Notes under the pieces: model-generated
Told to the model about the DNA's origin: nothing
Seen by the model: the letters and a program-made list of their open reading frames with translations, nothing else
The model's database searches: none
Source: Paludibacter jiangxiensis
Lineage (GTDB): Bacteria; Bacteroidota; Bacteroidia; Bacteroidales; Paludibacteraceae
DNA length: 54,598 nt
Direction: 5' to 3'
Assembly (NCBI GenBank): GCA_945870155.1
Contig: CAMBSB010000016.1
Span: forward strand, 1-54,598
Shown: one piece after another, positions 26,523-36,654 of the stretch
Layout: each line of letters opens with the position of its first letter
How positions within the stretch are numbered: position 1 is the stretch's first letter
Made by a program: the position numbers and the translations under genes

Positions 26523-27515
26523 TTACTCTTTATCTAATTTATATTTAGCCAAATCCATTCCAAATGACAGATTCAAGCTTTCTAATTTCTCGTCCAACTC
26601 TGTAAGTGATTTTTTACCGAAATTACGGAATTTCAATAAATCGTGTTTATGAAATCCTGCTAATTCGCCTAAAGTTTCAACATCGGCTGCTTTTAAGCAA
26701 TTCAAAGCACGAACTGAAAGTTCCAGGTCGGTCAATTTTGTTTTCAACAACTGACGCATGTGTAAAATTTCTTCATCGAACTCCTCAGCTCCTTCGCTTT
26801 CGGTGATTTCCAGCGATATTTTTTCGTCGGAAAACAACATAAAGTGATGAATTAAAATTTTAGCCGATTCTTTCAAGGCATCTTTTGGATGTATTGAACC
26901 ATCGGTGCTGATTTCAAGCACTAATTTTTCGTAATCGGTAACCTGTTCTACACGGAAATTCTCGATAGAATATTTTACATTACGTATTGGTGTAAAAATA
27001 GCATCAATAGGTATAACTCCCATTTCTGAATTTGAAACTTTGTTTTCTTCAGAAGGTGTATATCCACGGCCTTTGTTTACAGTAATATCTATTTGAAAAC
27101 TTGCAGTTGAATCCAACTCACAAATAACCAATTCCGGATTTAACACTTCAAATCCTGTAAAATACTTACCTATATCGCCGGCTTTAAATTCCGATAAACC
27201 CGATACATTAATTGTTACTTTTTCATTATCAATATCTTCAACAATTTGTTTAAAACGAACTTGTTTTAGATTTAAAATAATATTAGTAACATCATCTATA
27301 ACACCCGGGATTGTTGAATATTCATGATCTATACCTTCGATTTTGATCGAAGTAATTGCAAAACCTTCGAGTGAAGACAATAGAATACGGCGTAAAGCAT
27401 TACCTATAGTAATACCGTAACCGGGTTCCAAAGGACGAAATTCAAATTTGCCTTGAAATGCGTCAGCTTCCAACATGATTACCTTTTCAGGTTTTTGAAA
27501 TGCTAATATAGCCAT
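26523..27515 (-). CDS. rpoA: RNA polymerase alpha subunit
   Basis: 330 aa, standard length. The N-terminal assembly domain has [20 protein letters not shown] and [14 protein letters not shown] [13 protein letters not shown]. The C-terminal domain has [20 protein letters not shown] and [19 protein letters not shown], the DNA- and activator-contacting helices. It lies between rpsD (10 bp) and rplQ (4 bp). Confidence 0.98.
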   Translation of the reverse strand: MAILAFQKPEKVIMLEADAFQGKFEFRPLEPGYGITIGNALRRILLSSLEGFAITSIKIEGIDHEYSTIPGVIDDVTNIILNLKQVRFKQIVEDIDNEKVTINVSGLSEFKAGDIGKYFTGFEVLNPELVICELDSTASFQIDITVNKGRGYTPSEENKVSNSEMGVIPIDAIFTPIRNVKYSIENFRVEQVTDYEKLVLEISTDGSIHPKDALKESAKILIHHFMLFSDEKISLEITESEGAEEFDEEILHMRQLLKTKLTDLELSVRALNCLKAADVETLGELAGFHKHDLLKFRNFGKKSLTELDEKLESLNLSFGMDLAKYKLDKE

Positions 27516-27525
27516 AATTCACTTA

Positions 27526-28131
27526 TTATTTAGAGTATAACTCAACAATTAATTGTTCTTTGATATTTTCAGGAATATCTTCGCGTTCAGGAATATGTAA
27601 AAAAGTTCCTGATAAAGAAGAAGCATTCCATTCAATCCAAGGATATTTGCTGTGGTTAAAGCCATTCAATGCAGCAGCAATAACTTCCATTGATTTGTCT
27701 TTTTCGCGAACAGCTATCACCTGACCTGCACGAACATGATAAGAAGCAATATTTACAACTTTACCATCAACAGTGATGTGCTTGTGACTAACCAACTGAC
27801 GAGCGCCCGAACGTGTAGGAGAAAGACCTAAACGGAAAACAATGTTGTCCAAACGTGCTTCCAATAGTTGCAATAAAACTTCACCGGTAACACCTTTAGT
27901 GCGTTGCGCTTTTTCGTATAAGTTGCGGAATTGTTTTTCCAATACACCATAAGTATATTTGGCTTTTTGTTTTTCGCGTAACTGTATACCATATTCCGAC
28001 GTTTTTTTACGACGTCCCTGACCGTGTTGTCCGGGAGGATAATTCTTTTTCGCTAACACTTTATCAGGTCCGAAAATAGCTTCACCAAACTTACGGGCAA
28101 TTCTTGACTTTGGTCCAATATATCTTGCCAT
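27526..28131 (-). CDS. rpsD: 30S ribosomal protein S4
   Basis: 201 aa. [20 protein letters not shown] and [20 protein letters not shown] at the N-terminus; the S4 RNA-binding domain has [20 protein letters not shown] and [19 protein letters not shown]. It is a primary 16S-binding protein and, in many bacteria, the alpha-operon repressor. A 219-bp gap with a microsatellite separates it from rpsK. Confidence 0.98.
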   Translation of the reverse strand: MARYIGPKSRIARKFGEAIFGPDKVLAKKNYPPGQHGQGRRKKTSEYGIQLREKQKAKYTYGVLEKQFRNLYEKAQRTKGVTGEVLLQLLEARLDNIVFRLGLSPTRSGARQLVSHKHITVDGKVVNIASYHVRAGQVIAVREKDKSMEVIAAALNGFNHSKYPWIEWNASSLSGTFLHIPEREDIPENIKEQLIVELYSK

Positions 28132-28350
28132 TTTTTATTTTTTATTTTTTATTTATAGTAAAATGATTTGCCGTTTACAAATTGTATTCAAATTTTGCCG
28201 CGATTGCTGAGAGGTTAGATACTGCAATCATAAATCGGAATAAATTAGTACATACAAACCTATTGATTCAATTTTCAAATCTTCAAACTTTCAAATCTTC
28301 AAACTTTCAAATTTTCAAATCTTCAAACTTTCAAACTTCAAACTTTGATA
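28132..28350. repeat. Microsatellite-bearing gap between rpsK and rpsD
   Basis: At 28266-28347 about nine imperfect 9-bp units of the type TTCAAACTT / TTCAAATCT / TTCAAATTT occur in tandem on the plus strand. The short plus-strand ORF across it is an artefact of the repeat. Otherwise the gap is featureless AT-rich sequence. Confidence 0.7.
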
Positions 28351-28740
28351 TTAAACGCGTCTACGTTTCGGAGGACGACAACCATTGTGTGGTAATGGAG
28401 TAACGTCAACGATTTCAGACACTTCGATACCTGCACCATGTACAGTACGAATGGCTGACTCACGTCCGTTTCCTGGTCCTTTTACATAGGCTTTTACTTT
28501 ACGTAAGCCTAAATCGAATGCAACTTTTGAGCAATCCTGAGCTGCCATTTGAGCTGCATAAGGAGTGTTTTTCTTCGAGCCACGGAATCCCATCTTACCT
28601 GCCGACGACCAAGATATAACCTGACCATCACCATTTGTAAGTGTAACAATAATGTTGTTGAAAGATGAATGTACGTGTAATTGTCCCACGCCATCAACTT
28701 TAACGACTCTCTTTTTGGCTGCAACTGTTTTCTTTGCCAT
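28351..28740 (-). CDS. rpsK: 30S ribosomal protein S11
   Basis: 129 aa. Conserved blocks [40 protein letters not shown] and the C-terminal [12 protein letters not shown]. It is part of the 30S platform. It follows rpsM by 50 bp. Confidence 0.98.
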   Translation of the reverse strand: MAKKTVAAKKRVVKVDGVGQLHVHSSFNNIIVTLTNGDGQVISWSSAGKMGFRGSKKNTPYAAQMAAQDCSKVAFDLGLRKVKAYVKGPGNGRESAIRTVHGAGIEVSEIVDVTPLPHNGCRPPKRRRV

Positions 28741-28790
28741 ATTATTTCAATAATTATTTAGCTTTTCTAAAATTCGCTAACAGTTAAACT

Positions 28791-29171
28791 TTATTTAGTT
28801 GCTTTTTTCTTGTTAGCAACTGTTTTCTTTTTACCTTTACGAGTACGAGCGTTATTCTTCGTACTTTGTCCCCTCAATGGCAGACCGATACGGTGGCGTA
28901 CTCCACGGTAGCAACCAATATCCATCAATCGCTTGATGTTCAATTGTACTTCCGAACGAAGATCACCCTCTACTTTGTATCCGGCACCTATGATTTCGCG
29001 GATTTTAGCTGCTTGGTCGTCAGTCCAATCCTTCACTTTGATGTTGATATCAACATCAGCTTCTTCTAAAATCTTTTTTGCATTACTGCGACCTATTCCG
29101 TAGATATAAGTCAATCCGACTTCCCCGCGTTTGTTTTGAGGTAAATCTACTCCTACAATTCTTATAGCCAT
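28791..29171 (-). CDS. rpsM: 30S ribosomal protein S13
   Basis: 126 aa. [33 protein letters not shown], and [20 protein letters not shown] with a Lys-rich end. It contacts the 50S subunit and P-site tRNA. It follows rpmJ by 28 bp and opens the alpha cluster. Confidence 0.98.
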   Translation of the reverse strand: MAIRIVGVDLPQNKRGEVGLTYIYGIGRSNAKKILEEADVDINIKVKDWTDDQAAKIREIIGAGYKVEGDLRSEVQLNIKRLMDIGCYRGVRHRIGLPLRGQSTKNNARTRKGKKKTVANKKKATK

Positions 29172-29199
29172 AAATTAAATTTTGCTAAAAATAAAATAC

Positions 29200-29316
29200 T
29201 TATCCTTGACGTTGTTTAAACTTAGGATTTTTTTTGTTAATAACATATAAGCGACCTTTTCTGCGAACAATTTTACAATCGTCGGTGCGCTTTTTTACTG
29301 ATGCTCTTACTTTCAT
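29200..29316 (-). CDS. rpmJ: 50S ribosomal protein L36
   Basis: 38 aa (ATG 29316 to TAA 29200): [20 protein letters not shown], then [18 protein letters not shown]. Of the usual zinc ligands only one Cys remains ([10 protein letters not shown] with no other Cys; [12 protein letters not shown] in place of the C-x4-H end), so this is the zinc-free form. It lies between the hairpin-ended element and rpsM. Confidence 0.95.
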   Translation of the reverse strand: MKVRASVKKRTDDCKIVRRKGRLYVINKKNPKFKQRQG

Positions 29317-29331
29317 GATGAATGAATTATC

Positions 29332-29450
29332 TGCCCCCCATCCCCCTAAAGGGGGAGTTTGGAAGAGCTATTTGTTGATTTTATTTAATTATTAAATTTG
29401 CCACTATTAATTATCTGCTCAAATTCCCCCTTTAGGGGGTTAGGGGGCAA
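29332..29450. mobile_element. Hairpin-ended element in the ribosomal operon, copy A (rpmJ-infA)
   Basis: 119 bp. The left arm (29332-29360; GCCCCCCATCCCCCTAAAGG then GGGAG) and right arm (29421-29450; CCCCCTTTAGGGGGTTAGGG then GGC) are inverted copies of about 25 bp. Each arm also folds on itself (CCCCCTAAAGGGGG). The middle is AT-rich and non-coding. Sister copies are at 34541-34648 and 41453-41595. Confidence 0.7.
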
Positions 29451-29451
29451 A

Positions 29452-29670
29452 TTACTTATATCTGAACGATATTCTTCCTTTTGATAAATCATAAGGCGAC
29501 ATTTCAACTTTCACTCTATCGCCGGGTAAAATTTTAATATAATGCATACGCATTTTACCTGAGATATGTGCCGTAATCACGTGACCGTTTTCCAGTTCTA
29601 CACGAAACATAGCATTGGATAACGCTTCGATAATAGTCCCGTCTTGTTCTATTGCATTTTGCTTGGCCAT
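29452..29670 (-). CDS. infA: Translation initiation factor IF-1
   Basis: 72 aa. [40 protein letters not shown], and [20 protein letters not shown], the complete S1-type OB fold. It binds the 30S A site during initiation. It lies 81 bp after map; its stop abuts the C-rich element. Confidence 0.98.
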   Translation of the reverse strand: MAKQNAIEQDGTIIEALSNAMFRVELENGHVITAHISGKMRMHYIKILPGDRVKVEMSPYDLSKGRISFRYK

Positions 29671-29751
29671 TTTTTTTATTTACGATTTACGAATTTAAAA
29701 ATTTACGATTGATAGATTCAAATTGCACTTGTAACTACCGTCATGTAAAAT

Positions 29752-30537
29752 TTAAATTGCTTTGTTGCCTAATATTTGTTCTATATATTCAAAACTTGAT
29801 AGAATATCAGCTTTTCCTCGTCTGATAGCAATTGAATGTTCGAAATGAGCCGAAGGTTTACGATCTACTGTTCGTGTTGTCCATCCATCTTTTTCGAATA
29901 CCAAATGTCGGCTTCCAAGGTTTATCATAGGTTCAATAGCTATGGTCATTCCTGATTTTAGCATTACACCATTTCCTTTTCTACCATAATTAGGCACTTC
30001 GGGCGCTTCGTGTAACTTACGACCTACGCCATGTCCAATCATTTCGCGAACAACTGAGTATCCTCTTTCCTCGCAATAGGACTGTATGGCATAACCAATA
30101 TCGCCTAATCTTTTCCCCTCCTGAGCTTGTTCAATACCTTTGTAAAGTGACTCTTTAGTTGCGCGCAATAAATCAATAATTTCCGGTTTAACATCACCCA
30201 CACAAAACGTGTAAGCCGAATCGCCATGAAATCCATTTTTATACACACCACAATCAACAGAAATTATATCACCATCCTGTAGTATAACATTATCCGAAGG
30301 TATACCATGAACCACTTGTTCATTTACCGAAGCACAGATTGATTTAGGAAAACCTCCGTAACCGAGAAAACCCGGTACACCTCCATTGTCCCTAATATAT
30401 TCATCTGCAACTTTATTTAACTCATTAGTACTTACTCCAGGTGCAATTATTTTCGCCATTTCGGCTAAAGTTTTTGCCACTATTTGATTACTAATTCGAA
30501 GGAACTCTATTTCTTCGTCTGATTTTAAAAAAATCAT
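29752..30537 (-). CDS. map: Methionine aminopeptidase, type I
   Basis: 261 aa. Metal ligands in ISVDCGVYKNGFHGDSAYTF (two Asp), GHGVGRKLHEAPEVPNYG (His), GMTIAIEPM (Glu) and FEHSIAI (Glu). It removes the initiator Met from nascent proteins. Its position between secY (12 bp) and infA is usual in Bacteroidota. Confidence 0.97.
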   Translation of the reverse strand: MIFLKSDEEIEFLRISNQIVAKTLAEMAKIIAPGVSTNELNKVADEYIRDNGGVPGFLGYGGFPKSICASVNEQVVHGIPSDNVILQDGDIISVDCGVYKNGFHGDSAYTFCVGDVKPEIIDLLRATKESLYKGIEQAQEGKRLGDIGYAIQSYCEERGYSVVREMIGHGVGRKLHEAPEVPNYGRKGNGVMLKSGMTIAIEPMINLGSRHLVFEKDGWTTRTVDRKPSAHFEHSIAIRRGKADILSSFEYIEQILGNKAI

Positions 30538-30549
30538 TCAGTGGATAAA

Positions 30550-31893
30550 TTAGTAGGCAGAAGCTCCGCCCGAACGTCCTTTGATTCTACCCGATTTCAT
30601 TAATCCATCATAATGACGCATTAACAAGTGACTTTCAATTTGCTGTAAAGTATCAAGCACTACACCTACAAGAATTAACAATGAAGTTCCTCCAAAAAAC
30701 TGAGCAAATTCCTGATTAATTCCCATAATGCTAGCAAAAGCTGGCATAATTGCAACAATTGCTAAAAATATAGAACCCGGCAAAGTGATACGCGACATAA
30801 TCAAATCGAGATATTCAGCAGTGCGTTTACCCGGTTTGATACCCGGAATAAAGCCATTATTGCGTTTCATATCTTCGGCCATTTGAGTTGGATTCACTGT
30901 GATAGCTGTATAGAAATACGTAAAAGCCACAATCATTAAACCAAACACCAAATTATACCAGAAACCATTATTGTTCATAAATGCACCAACAAAACTATTT
31001 ACTGTTTCGGAATGCGAGAAGCCTGCTAAAGTTACAGGTATAAACATAATAGCCTGAGCAAAAATGATTGGCATTACACCGGCTGCATTAATTTTTAACG
31101 GAATATATTGACGTACACCACCATATTGTTTATTGCCAACTACACGTTTAGCATATTGTACAGGTATTTTGCGAGTACCTTGAACCAACATAATAGAAGC
31201 AGCAATAACAACTAAAAGGAAAACAATTTCCAATAAGAACATTACTAAACCACCACCTGCATCGCCTAAACGAGAAGCAAACTCTTTGATAACAGCACCC
31301 GGAAAGCGAGATATAATACCTACAAGGATAATAAATGAAATACCATTTCCAATTCCTTTATCGGTAATACGCTCACCTAACCACATTACAAACATACTAC
31401 CACCGGCTAAAATCAAAGTAGAGGTTACAGTAAACCAAAAACTACTAGGTAAAGTCGAACCTGCCTGAGCCAACTGAACACTTAAATTAATAAGGTACGA
31501 AGGTCCTTGCAAAAGCAAAATGGCAACTGTCAGATAACGAGTATATTGGTTCATTTTCCTACGTCCGCTTTCGCCTTCGCGTTGCATTTTTTGGAAATAT
31601 GGAACAGCTATCGTTAATAATTGAATAACAATAGATGCCGAAATGTAAGGCATAATACCCAATGCAAAAACTGAAGCATTAGCAAATGCACCACCCGAGA
31701 ACATATCCAACAAAGCCATCAAACCACCGCTGGTTTGATCTTTCAGGGCTGTAAGTGCAGTTGGGTCAATACCCGGAAGAACTATAAAAGATCCAAAACG
31801 ATAAATCAACACCAACAAAATTGTTGTCAACAGTCGACTACGAAGATCTTCAATCTTCCAAATATTTTTTATTGTCTCTATGAGTTTCTTCAT
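30550..31893 (-). CDS. secY: Protein translocase subunit SecY
   Basis: 447 aa with about ten membrane segments. Conserved LLTTILLVLIYRFGSFIVLP at TM1, the plug-region GGAFANASVFALGIMPYISA, and the cytoplasmic loop NNGFIPGIKPGKRTAEYLD. It is the core of the Sec channel. It follows rplO by 5 bp. Confidence 0.98.
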   Translation of the reverse strand: MKKLIETIKNIWKIEDLRSRLLTTILLVLIYRFGSFIVLPGIDPTALTALKDQTSGGLMALLDMFSGGAFANASVFALGIMPYISASIVIQLLTIAVPYFQKMQREGESGRRKMNQYTRYLTVAILLLQGPSYLINLSVQLAQAGSTLPSSFWFTVTSTLILAGGSMFVMWLGERITDKGIGNGISFIILVGIISRFPGAVIKEFASRLGDAGGGLVMFLLEIVFLLVVIAASIMLVQGTRKIPVQYAKRVVGNKQYGGVRQYIPLKINAAGVMPIIFAQAIMFIPVTLAGFSHSETVNSFVGAFMNNNGFWYNLVFGLMIVAFTYFYTAITVNPTQMAEDMKRNNGFIPGIKPGKRTAEYLDLIMSRITLPGSIFLAIVAIMPAFASIMGINQEFAQFFGGTSLLILVGVVLDTLQQIESHLLMRHYDGLMKSGRIKGRSGGASAY

Positions 31894-31898
31894 TTTGA

Positions 31899-32345
31899 TT
31901 ATAATTTTACTACGGTTCCACCTGCGGCTACAATTGCTTCTTCAGCCGATTTTGAGAAAGCATTTGCTTCTACATCGATTTTAACTGACAAAACACCTTT
32001 ACCAAGAATTTTCACTAAAGCAGTTCTTGACACAAAACCTGCGTCTCTTAAATCCTGAACACCAATTTTTGTTAAGCTGGCGCTTTGAGCTAAAATTTGC
32101 AATGTTTCGATATTGATAGCTTTATATTCAACACGATTCACGTTTTTGAAACCAAATTTTGGTAATCGGCGTTGAATAGGCATTTGACCACCTTCGAAAC
32201 CAATCTTTTTGGAATATCCCGAACGTGATTTTTGACCTTTGTGCCCTTTTGTAGATGTTCCACCTAAACCCGAACCGGTACCACGACCAATTCTTTTTCT
32301 TGTTTTTACGGAGCCTGCTGCAGGGGTTAAATTACTTAAATTCAT
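31899..32345 (-). CDS. rplO: 50S ribosomal protein L15
   Basis: 148 aa. N-terminal KTRKRIGRGTGSGLGGTSTK and GHKGQKSRSGYSKKIGFEGG, followed by QMPIQRRLPKFGFKN. It is a late 50S assembly protein. Upstream, in the 97-bp gap to rpmD, is a small hairpin (CTCGC/GCGAG, 32386-32400). Confidence 0.98.
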   Translation of the reverse strand: MNLSNLTPAAGSVKTRKRIGRGTGSGLGGTSTKGHKGQKSRSGYSKKIGFEGGQMPIQRRLPKFGFKNVNRVEYKAINIETLQILAQSASLTKIGVQDLRDAGFVSRTALVKILGKGVLSVKIDVEANAFSKSAEEAIVAAGGTVVKL

Positions 32346-32442
32346 ACGAATAAATTTTATTATTTAAATTCAGTATGTAACAGGCCTCGCCTAAAGCGAG
32401 ACTTGTTGCATATCTTTATATTTAAAAAGTATAAGAATAATA

Positions 32443-32619
32443 TTAATTGATCACTTCAACCAAGTGTTTCACTTTAGCTACCATACCCAAAATTTGAGGA
32501 GTAGCTTCGTGTTCAACTACGGCATTCATTTTTTTCAAACCCAATGCTTCAAGAGTCAATTTTTGAACTTTTGGACATTTGATTTTACTGCGAACTTGTT
32601 TTACTTTAATTGTTGCCAT
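32443..32619 (-). CDS. rpmD: 50S ribosomal protein L30
   Basis: 58 aa (ATG 32619 to TAA 32443). MATIKVKQVRSKIKCPKVQK, LTLEALGLKKMNAVVEHEAT, then PQILGMVAKVKHLVEVIN, a full bacterial L30. It sits between rpsE (12 bp) and rplO as in other spc operons. Confidence 0.96.
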   Translation of the reverse strand: MATIKVKQVRSKIKCPKVQKLTLEALGLKKMNAVVEHEATPQILGMVAKVKHLVEVIN

Positions 32620-32631
32620 AATTTTATTTGA

Positions 32632-33138
32632 TTAACCGTTAAACACTTTATCAAGCGATACACCACGATTTTGAGCTACTGTATGAGCATCGCGTAATTC
32701 ACCTAAAGCAACAATGGTTGCTTTTACAAGATTGTGAGGATTTGATGAGCCTTTTGATTTTGCCAAAACGTCGGTAACACCAACACTTTCGAGCACTGCG
32801 CGCATCGCACCACCGGCTTTTACTCCTGTACCATGTGATGCAGGTTTAATAAATACCTGAGCACCACCAAATTTTGAAAGTTGTTCGTGAGGAATAGTTC
32901 CATTGAACACCGGTACTTTAATCAGGTTCTTTTTGGCAGCTTCTGTTCCTTTAGCAATAGCGGCTGTTACTTCACCTGCTTTACCAAGTCCCCAGCCTAC
33001 TATACCATCTTCATTTCCTACCACAACAATAGCCGAAAAACTGAAGGTACGTCCTCCTTTTGTTACCTTGGTAACGCGGTTTATAGCTACTAATCTGTCT
33101 TTTAATTCCAGATCGTTGGTCGTTTTTACTTTATTCAT
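32632..33138 (-). CDS. rpsE: 30S ribosomal protein S5
   Basis: 168 aa. Double-stranded-RNA-binding part [20 protein letters not shown] and [21 protein letters not shown]-terminal part [20 protein letters not shown]. It is involved in decoding accuracy. It follows rplR by 18 bp. Confidence 0.98.
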   Translation of the reverse strand: MNKVKTTNDLELKDRLVAINRVTKVTKGGRTFSFSAIVVVGNEDGIVGWGLGKAGEVTAAIAKGTEAAKKNLIKVPVFNGTIPHEQLSKFGGAQVFIKPASHGTGVKAGGAMRAVLESVGVTDVLAKSKGSSNPHNLVKATIVALGELRDAHTVAQNRGVSLDKVFNG

Positions 33139-33156
33139 ATTTGTTGCCTTACTTGA

Positions 33157-33501
33157 TTAAAATTTAAGACCAGCTTCACGAGCAGCGTCCGCTAATTGTT
33201 TAACTCTACCATGGTATAAATAACCGTTACGGTCAAATACCACCTCTGTAATTCCAGCTGTTTGCGCTGTTTTAGCTACTAATGCACCAACTTTGGCTGC
33301 TTGTTCCAATTTTGATACTTTTTCTTTCATACCCAATGATGTAGCAGAAGCCAATGTTACTCCATTTACGTCATCAATAAGCTGAACATAAATTTGTGTA
33401 TTACTTCTAAATACGGTCATACGGGGTCTTTGTGCAGTTCCGGACACTTTGTGGCGGATATGTGCTTTTATTCTTGTTCTTCTATCTAAATTTGTTGTCA
33501 T
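33157..33501 (-). CDS. rplR: 50S ribosomal protein L18
   Basis: 114 aa. [40 protein letters not shown], and the C-terminal [26 protein letters not shown]. It binds 5S rRNA together with L5. Confidence 0.98.
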   Translation of the reverse strand: MTTNLDRRTRIKAHIRHKVSGTAQRPRMTVFRSNTQIYVQLIDDVNGVTLASATSLGMKEKVSKLEQAAKVGALVAKTAQTAGITEVVFDRNGYLYHGRVKQLADAAREAGLKF

Positions 33502-33522
33502 AACTTTACAAGTTTACGTAAA

Positions 33523-34077
33523 TTATTTTTTACCTGCAGATTTACCTGCTTTGCGGCGAACAACTTCTCCCACAAAACGAACACCTTTTCCTTTGTAAGG
33601 CTCTGGTTTGCGGAATGAGCGTATTTTTGCGCAAACTTGTCCAATCAACTGCTTGTCTGCACTTTCTAAAATAATCAATGGATTTTGATTACGTTCGTTT
33701 TTAGTTTCTACTTTTATTTCAGCAGGTAAACCTAAAAATATATTGTGTGTGTAACCTAAAGCAAGTTCTAAAACTTGTCCCTGATTTGATACACGATAAC
33801 CAACACCAATTAATTCTAAACTCTTTTTATAACCATCCGAAACACCTGTTACCATATTCTGGATCAACGAACGATACAAACCATGCATCGAGCGATTGAT
33901 TTTCTCATCATCTGGACGGGTAACTGTACATACAGCACCATCAATAGAAACAGATATACTTGGATTAATTTCTTGGAATAATGTTCCTTTTGGGCCTTTT
34001 ACTGTAACTAAAGTGTCTTTAACAGTAATAGTAACACCGGCAGGAATGTTAATGGGCAATTTTCCGATTCTTGACAT
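33523..34077 (-). CDS. rplF: 50S ribosomal protein L6
   Basis: 184 aa. MSRIGKLPINIPAGVTITVK at the N-terminus and the signature PEPYKGKGVRFVGEVVRRKA GKSA near the C-terminus. It lies near the factor-binding centre of 50S. There are 21 bp to rplR and 18 bp from rpsH. Confidence 0.98.
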   Translation of the reverse strand: MSRIGKLPINIPAGVTITVKDTLVTVKGPKGTLFQEINPSISVSIDGAVCTVTRPDDEKINRSMHGLYRSLIQNMVTGVSDGYKKSLELIGVGYRVSNQGQVLELALGYTHNIFLGLPAEIKVETKNERNQNPLIILESADKQLIGQVCAKIRSFRKPEPYKGKGVRFVGEVVRRKAGKSAGKK

Positions 34078-34095
34078 TTTTCTTTCCTCCTTCTT

Positions 34096-34491
34096 TTAAT
34101 AAATGTAACAAATTACTTCACCACCTACTTTCAAGTCGTCAGCTTCTTTGTTGGTCATAACACCTTTTGAAGTAGAAAGAATTGCAATACCCAATCCGTT
34201 CAATACGCGTGGCATGTCTTTGTAGCCTACATATTGACGAAGACCCGGAGTTGAAACTCTGATCAATTTTTTAATCGAGTTAACCTTGTTAACTGGATCG
34301 TATTTTAAGGCAATTTTAATAGTGCCTTGAGGACCCTCTTCTACATATTTGTAGTTCAGGATATAGCCTTTTTCGTGCAATATCCGGGTCATTTCCTTTT
34401 TTAAATTCGATGCTGGAATTTCCACAACTCGGTGGTTAGCTTTGATAGCATTCCGCAATCTGGTTAAATAATCTGCAATTGGATCTGTCAT
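34096..34491 (-). CDS. rpsH: 30S ribosomal protein S8
   Basis: 131 aa. MTDPIADYLTRLRNAIKANH and the C-terminal signature GLGIAILSTSKGVMTNKEAD. It is a primary 16S binder and, in E. coli, the spc repressor. A 160-bp gap containing a C-rich element separates it from rpsN. Confidence 0.98.
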   Translation of the reverse strand: MTDPIADYLTRLRNAIKANHRVVEIPASNLKKEMTRILHEKGYILNYKYVEEGPQGTIKIALKYDPVNKVNSIKKLIRVSTPGLRQYVGYKDMPRVLNGLGIAILSTSKGVMTNKEADDLKVGGEVICYIY

Positions 34492-34540
34492 GTTATTGTT
34501 TTTAAATTGATCCCGACTTTCGGGACAATATTTAACTTTT

Positions 34541-34648
34541 GCCCCCTAACCCCCTAAAGGGGGAACATTGGAAGCGTTTAATTGAATTTTAATGCTCTTA
34601 TACTGTTAATTGCACCTAATAACTCCCCCTTTAGGGGGTTGGGGGGCA
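34541..34648. mobile_element. Hairpin-ended element in the ribosomal operon, copy B (rpsH-rpsN)
   Basis: 108 bp with the left arm GCCCCCTAACCCCCTAAAGG plus GGGAA (34541-34565) and a right arm ending TTAGGGGGTTGGGGGGC (34632-34648). Its end lies 3 bp from the rpsN stop. A separate small hairpin, TCCCGACTTTCGGGA, is at 34511-34525. Confidence 0.7.
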
Positions 34649-34651
34649 ATT

Positions 34652-34921
34652 TTACCAGCTTGCTTTTTTAATTCCTGGTATCAGGCCTTTAGATGCCATT
34701 TCACGGAACTGAATACGTGAAATACCAAATTGGCGCATATATCCTTTTGGACGACCAGTAATTTTGCAACGGTTGTGAAGACGTACCGGTGAAGCATTTT
34801 TTGGTAATGATTGCAATGCATCATAGTTTCCTTCTGCAATAAATTGCTCGCGTTTTACAGCGTATTTAGCAACCAGTTTGGCTCTTTTTACCTCACGGGC
34901 TTTCATTGATTCTTTTGCCAT
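34652..34921 (-). CDS. rpsN: 30S ribosomal protein S14
   Basis: 89 aa. [20 protein letters not shown] and [20 protein letters not shown], then [20 protein letters not shown]. It is the longer, zinc-free type (no C-x2-C pairs). It lies 12 bp after rplE. Confidence 0.98.
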   Translation of the reverse strand: MAKESMKAREVKRAKLVAKYAVKREQFIAEGNYDALQSLPKNASPVRLHNRCKITGRPKGYMRQFGISRIQFREMASKGLIPGIKKASW

Positions 34922-34933
34922 TGTATCTCTAAA

Positions 34934-35479
34934 TTAGTTTTTCTTAAATGGTAATCCGAATTCTTTCAATAATGCAAAACCTTCTTCATCGGTTGGAGCA
35001 GAAGTTACGAATGTAATATTCATACCCAACATGCGTGAAATAGCATCAATATTGATTTCAGGGAAAATAATTTGCTCAGTAATACCAAGTGTATAATTAC
35101 CACGACCATCCATTTTGTTTTCAATACCCTTGAAGTCACGTACACGAGGTAAAGCAACGCGTACCAAGCGTTCCAAAAATTCGTACATGCGATCTCCTCT
35201 TAAAGTTACACGTACACCGATAGGCATTTTTTTACGTAACTTAAAGTTAGAAATATCTTTTTTCGAAATGGTAGCAACGGCTTTCTGACCAGTAATTGTT
35301 GTCATTTCATTGATAGCTACTTCAATGATTTTTTTATCAGCAACAGCAGAACCCAATCCTTGATTTAAAACTATTTTTTGTAGTTTAGGGGCTTGCATTA
35401 CTGAACTATAGCCAAAATCTTTCATTAAGATTGGAACGATACGTTCTCTGTAATCTTGTTTTAAATTTGCTGTGTTCAT
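34934..35479 (-). CDS. rplE: 50S ribosomal protein L5
   Basis: 181 aa. [40 protein letters not shown] and [20 protein letters not shown]. It binds 5S rRNA and contacts P-site tRNA. It lies 2 bp after rplX. Confidence 0.98.
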   Translation of the reverse strand: MNTANLKQDYRERIVPILMKDFGYSSVMQAPKLQKIVLNQGLGSAVADKKIIEVAINEMTTITGQKAVATISKKDISNFKLRKKMPIGVRVTLRGDRMYEFLERLVRVALPRVRDFKGIENKMDGRGNYTLGITEQIIFPEINIDAISRMLGMNITFVTSAPTDEEGFALLKEFGLPFKKN

Positions 35480-35481
35480 TC

Positions 35482-35796
35482 TTAAATTTCTCCTCCTGAT
35501 TTTTTAGAAATTCGCACCAATTTACCTTCTGCATTCAATTTTCGTCCAACACGTACGGGTTTACCGTTTTCTACGGGATTTAAATTTGAAATATGAATAG
35601 CTGCTTCCTGTTTTACGATGCCACCTTGAGGACTTTTCGCGTTAGGCTTGGTGCTTTTTGACACCAATTTCACACCTTCTACAATTGCGCGTTGTTCTTT
35701 CACAAGAACTTCCAACACGCGACCGGTTTTTCCTTTGTCAACCCCGGCGTTTACGTATACTGTGTCACCTTTTTTTATGTGTAATTTACTCATCAC
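35482..35796 (-). CDS. rplX: 50S ribosomal protein L24
   Basis: 104 aa (103 if the second Met, 35793, is used). The KOW motif [20 protein letters not shown] is followed by [20 protein letters not shown] and the C-terminal [17 protein letters not shown]. It initiates 50S assembly. Confidence 0.98.
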   Translation of the reverse strand: MMSKLHIKKGDTVYVNAGVDKGKTGRVLEVLVKEQRAIVEGVKLVSKSTKPNAKSPQGGIVKQEAAIHISNLNPVENGKPVRVGRKLNAEGKLVRISKKSGGEI

Positions 35797-35814
35797 TAAT
35801 TTGTTTTTCGAAGA

Positions 35815-36180
35815 TTAAAGCACTTCAGGTGCAAGTGATATGATTTTCATATTAGTAGCACGCAATTCACGAGCTACTGGGCCGAATATACGGCTTCCAC
35901 GGATTTCACCGGCACTGTTTAATAAAACACATGCATTGTCATCGAAACGAATATAAGAGCCATCTGCACGACGAACTTCTTTTTTCGTACGAACAATTAC
36001 TGCTTTGGATACGATACCTTTTTTGATGTCGCTCGAAGGGATTACACTCTTCACAGCTACAACAATGATATCGCCCAATGTAGCGTAACGTTTGCTGGTT
36101 CCTCCTAATACACGGATACAAAGTGCTTCTTTAGCACCACTGTTATCCGCCACTATGAGTCTTGATTCTTGTTGTATCAT
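35815..36180 (-). CDS. rplN: 50S ribosomal protein L14
   Basis: 121 aa. [20 protein letters not shown] and the signature [20 protein letters not shown], then [11 protein letters not shown]. It is the first gene of the spc cluster, here only 3 bp from rpsQ, so S10 and spc are transcribed as one unit. Confidence 0.98.
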   Translation of the reverse strand: MIQQESRLIVADNSGAKEALCIRVLGGTSKRYATLGDIIVVAVKSVIPSSDIKKGIVSKAVIVRTKKEVRRADGSYIRFDDNACVLLNSAGEIRGSRIFGPVARELRATNMKIISLAPEVL

Positions 36181-36183
36181 AAT

Positions 36184-36441
36184 TTACTTAACTCTTTCGA
36201 TAATTTCAGTTAATCTCCATCTTTTTAGTTTACTCAGCGGGCGAGTTTCCATGATGCGTACTGTATCACCAATGTTACAGTCGTTCTTCTCGTCATGAGC
36301 ATGATATTTTTTTGTCTTATTTACGAATTTACCGTAAATAGGGTGTTTTTCTTTCCACTTTACAGCTACAGTAATGGTTTTATCCATTTTGTTACTGAAA
36401 ACGACACCCGTTCTTTCTTTTCTTAAATTTCTTGTTTCCAT
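36184..36441 (-). CDS. rpsQ: 30S ribosomal protein S17
   Basis: 85 aa from ATG 36441 ([20 protein letters not shown]); the open frame reaches 36555 but overlaps rpmC, so the internal start is chosen. The core has [20 protein letters not shown] and [20 protein letters not shown]. It is a primary 16S binder. Confidence 0.97.
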   Translation of the reverse strand: METRNLRKERTGVVFSNKMDKTITVAVKWKEKHPIYGKFVNKTKKYHAHDEKNDCNIGDTVRIMETRPLSKLKRWRLTEIIERVK

Positions 36442-36454
36442 CAGGGTTTGAATT

Positions 36455-36649
36455 TTATTGATTAATTTCACGCTGACGTAACTCTGTCGCAAGACGAGCG
36501 ATAGTACGACGTACCACCTTAATTTGCATTGGATTGTCAAGCGGAGAAATGGCATGATTCAATTTTAAACGAACCAGGTGCTCATTTTCAACATCCATGC
36601 GTTCTTGAATCTCTTTATTGTTTAATTCTTTAATTTCTCTTGTTTTCAT
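36455..36649 (-). CDS. rpmC: 50S ribosomal protein L29
   Basis: 64 aa. [20 protein letters not shown] and [20 protein letters not shown], a two-helix L29. It lies at the peptide-exit tunnel. It follows rplP by 5 bp. Confidence 0.97.
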   Translation of the reverse strand: MKTREIKELNNKEIQERMDVENEHLVRLKLNHAISPLDNPMQIKVVRRTIARLATELRQREINQ

Positions 36650-36654
36650 TTTCC

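Noticed and set aside
28182-28403. 73-aa plus-strand ORF
   Set aside because: It is created by the microsatellite between rpsK and rpsD and runs antisense into rpsK.
36442-36555. Longer S17 with a 38-residue N-terminal extension
   Set aside because: The extension overlaps rpmC out of frame and is not conserved in S17.
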